From the NCBI GenBank assembly GCA_023145935.1, contig JAGLDB010000026.1:1-14946 (forward strand): a stretch of 14,946 nucleotides of DNA. The letters are read 5' to 3'. The DNA is from Candidatus Sabulitectum sp. GTDB lineage: Bacteria > Fermentibacterota > Fermentibacteria > Fermentibacterales > Fermentibacteraceae. Below are positions 14,222 through 14,946 of this stretch, piece after piece. Below the pieces are notes generated by a model. That model worked only from the letters and a program-made list of their open reading frames with translations. It did not search any database and was not told where the DNA came from. Numbering within the stretch: the first letter of the stretch is position 1; every line of letters begins with the position of its first letter. The position numbers were made by a program, and so were the translations under genes.

Positions 14222-14946
14222 ATGAACTACATTGAAGCTACTAGAAATCAACTGGAAAGTTCCGGTCGCAGTCCAAAAACTGCAAACAGTTATGTTTCCC
14301 ATCTTCGTCGCCTTGTAAACCACTTCGGCGACAAAACTGGAGACCTTACAAAGAGCGATCTCAGAGATTATCTTGAGGAACTGGTCAGCGAGGGAAAATC
14401 TCTCTCCTATATCAACCAGGCTCAGAGTGCCATAAGGTACCTCTATTCTCAGGTTCTCAAAAAAGACAATCCTCTGCCGGGCCCAGGCGTCATTGCAAAG
14501 AAGGTTCCTCTTCACGGTGTTTTCACCCGTGATGAAATTGCAGAAGTCTTCCAGCATGTTCATGATCTTAAGTACCGTCTCTCTCTCATGTTCATCTACT
14601 CCAGTGGCCTCAGGGTAAGTGAGACTGCAATTCTAAGGCGCGAGCACGTAGATCTCGACCACAATATTATACATGTGTACAGCCCTGAAGGAGGATTCCT
14701 CAGAGATACTATCCTTGCAAAAACCACAGGAAGAATCCTTGCTCAGTATCTGGACCTCAGAACTGATCCTTCACCATTTGTCTTCCCCGGCCGCGGAAGA
14801 ACCAGTTTTGTCTCTGCCAGAACCATTCAGCGTGCGTTCACTGATGCCCTGACAGAAGCCGGAATAGACAAGAAAGCAACTCTTGGATGGCTCAGACACA
14901 GCTTTGCTGTACATCTGCTTGAGGACGGTGTTGACAGAAAAATGGT
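14222..14946 (+). CDS. Tyrosine recombinase (phage integrase family), C-terminus cut off by window edge
   Basis: Tyrosine recombinases cut and rejoin DNA at short sites, as XerC/D, integron or phage integrases do. 241 codons are visible. Residues 1-85 form a SAM-like N-terminal core-binding domain (SPKTANSYVSHLRRLVNHFG); the catalytic domain starts near 100 (FTRDEIAEVF). Arg131 in YSSGLRVSE is catalytic Arg I. Arg225 in GWLRHSFAVHLLEDGV is Arg II, but the preceding box II histidine position is Gly222, and the beta-hairpin at 152-164 (VYSPEGGFLRDTI) lacks the usual catalytic lysine. The nucleophile tyrosine would lie just past the edge. The ATG follows AAGGGGGGG at 5-base spacing, and a strong promoter lies upstream. 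The length to the edge suggests about 270-300 residues. Not typical XerC or XerD; whether it is mobile or chromosomal cannot be told here. Confidence 0.93.
   Translation, partial: MNYIEATRNQLESSGRSPKTANSYVSHLRRLVNHFGDKTGDLTKSDLRDYLEELVSEGKSLSYINQAQSAIRYLYSQVLKKDNPLPGPGVIAKKVPLHGVFTRDEIAEVFQHVHDLKYRLSLMFIYSSGLRVSETAILRREHVDLDHNIIHVYSPEGGFLRDTILAKTTGRILAQYLDLRTDPSPFVFPGRGRTSFVSARTIQRAFTDALTEAGIDKKATLGWLRHSFAVHLLEDGVDRKM

Noticed and set aside
14204..14563. Minus-strand open frame of 119 codons opposite the recombinase start
   Set aside because: Antisense to the recombinase and its ribosome-binding site; no domain or start signal seen.
1..14946. CRISPR arrays, insertion sequences, tRNA or rRNA genes
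   Set aside because: No regularly spaced repeats, terminal inverted repeats with a transposase, cloverleaf pattern or rRNA-like stretch was seen. The frequent AGAAG-type strings reflect codon use in coding DNA and not a repeat family.

Overview
The window looks like chromosomal DNA of a free-living, rod-shaped bacterium, probably Gram-negative in envelope type. It encodes a complete MreB-MreC-MreD-PBP2-RodA elongation machine, a lipoprotein-modifying Lgt and a lipoprotein-like secreted protein. Genes are tightly packed, often with 1-17 base overlaps, and base composition is close to balanced. I cannot place the organism securely. The mix of divergent house-keeping proteins and unusual fusions fits a little-studied or uncultured phylum, but that is an impression and not a result.

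Left part (1-8055, all on the minus strand). Read in the direction of transcription, the order is: PHP-domain phosphoesterase, a 68-residue unknown protein, a lipoprotein-like envelope protein, mreB, mreC, mreD, mrdA (PBP2) and rodA, then a 269-base gap and a truncated lgt. The mre block is a classic cell-elongation operon: MreB filaments and MreC/MreD position the transpeptidase PBP2 and the glycosyltransferase RodA. A weak promoter candidate lies just before mreB. The three genes upstream overlap one another and probably form their own unit, with possible read-through into mreB.

Middle (8056-10391). A divergent 89-base gap separates the PHP gene from a plus-strand HD-domain phosphohydrolase (dGTPase-like, COG1078 type). 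This is followed convergently, after only 25 bases, by a minus-strand ankyrin-repeat protein that ends in a zinc ribbon.

Right part (10392-14051, minus strand). A tightly coupled three-gene unit encodes a membrane-bound hybrid histidine kinase with an eroded ATP-binding domain and an intact receiver, an MgtC/SapB membrane protein, and a patatin-like phospholipase. The ankyrin gene follows 83 bases further on. A receiver without an output domain, next to an MgtC protein and a lipase, suggests an envelope or stress-response module; this is inference.

Right edge (14052-14946). A divergent gap carries a strong sigma-70-type promoter (TTGACA, 17 bases, TATTAT) and an operator-like dyad at the expected transcription start. 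They drive a tyrosine recombinase that is cut off by the window edge. This recombinase keeps both catalytic arginine motifs but has substitutions at the usual catalytic lysine and box II histidine positions. It is the most unusual thing here, together with the degenerate kinase operon. I saw no CRISPR array, insertion sequence, tRNA or rRNA.
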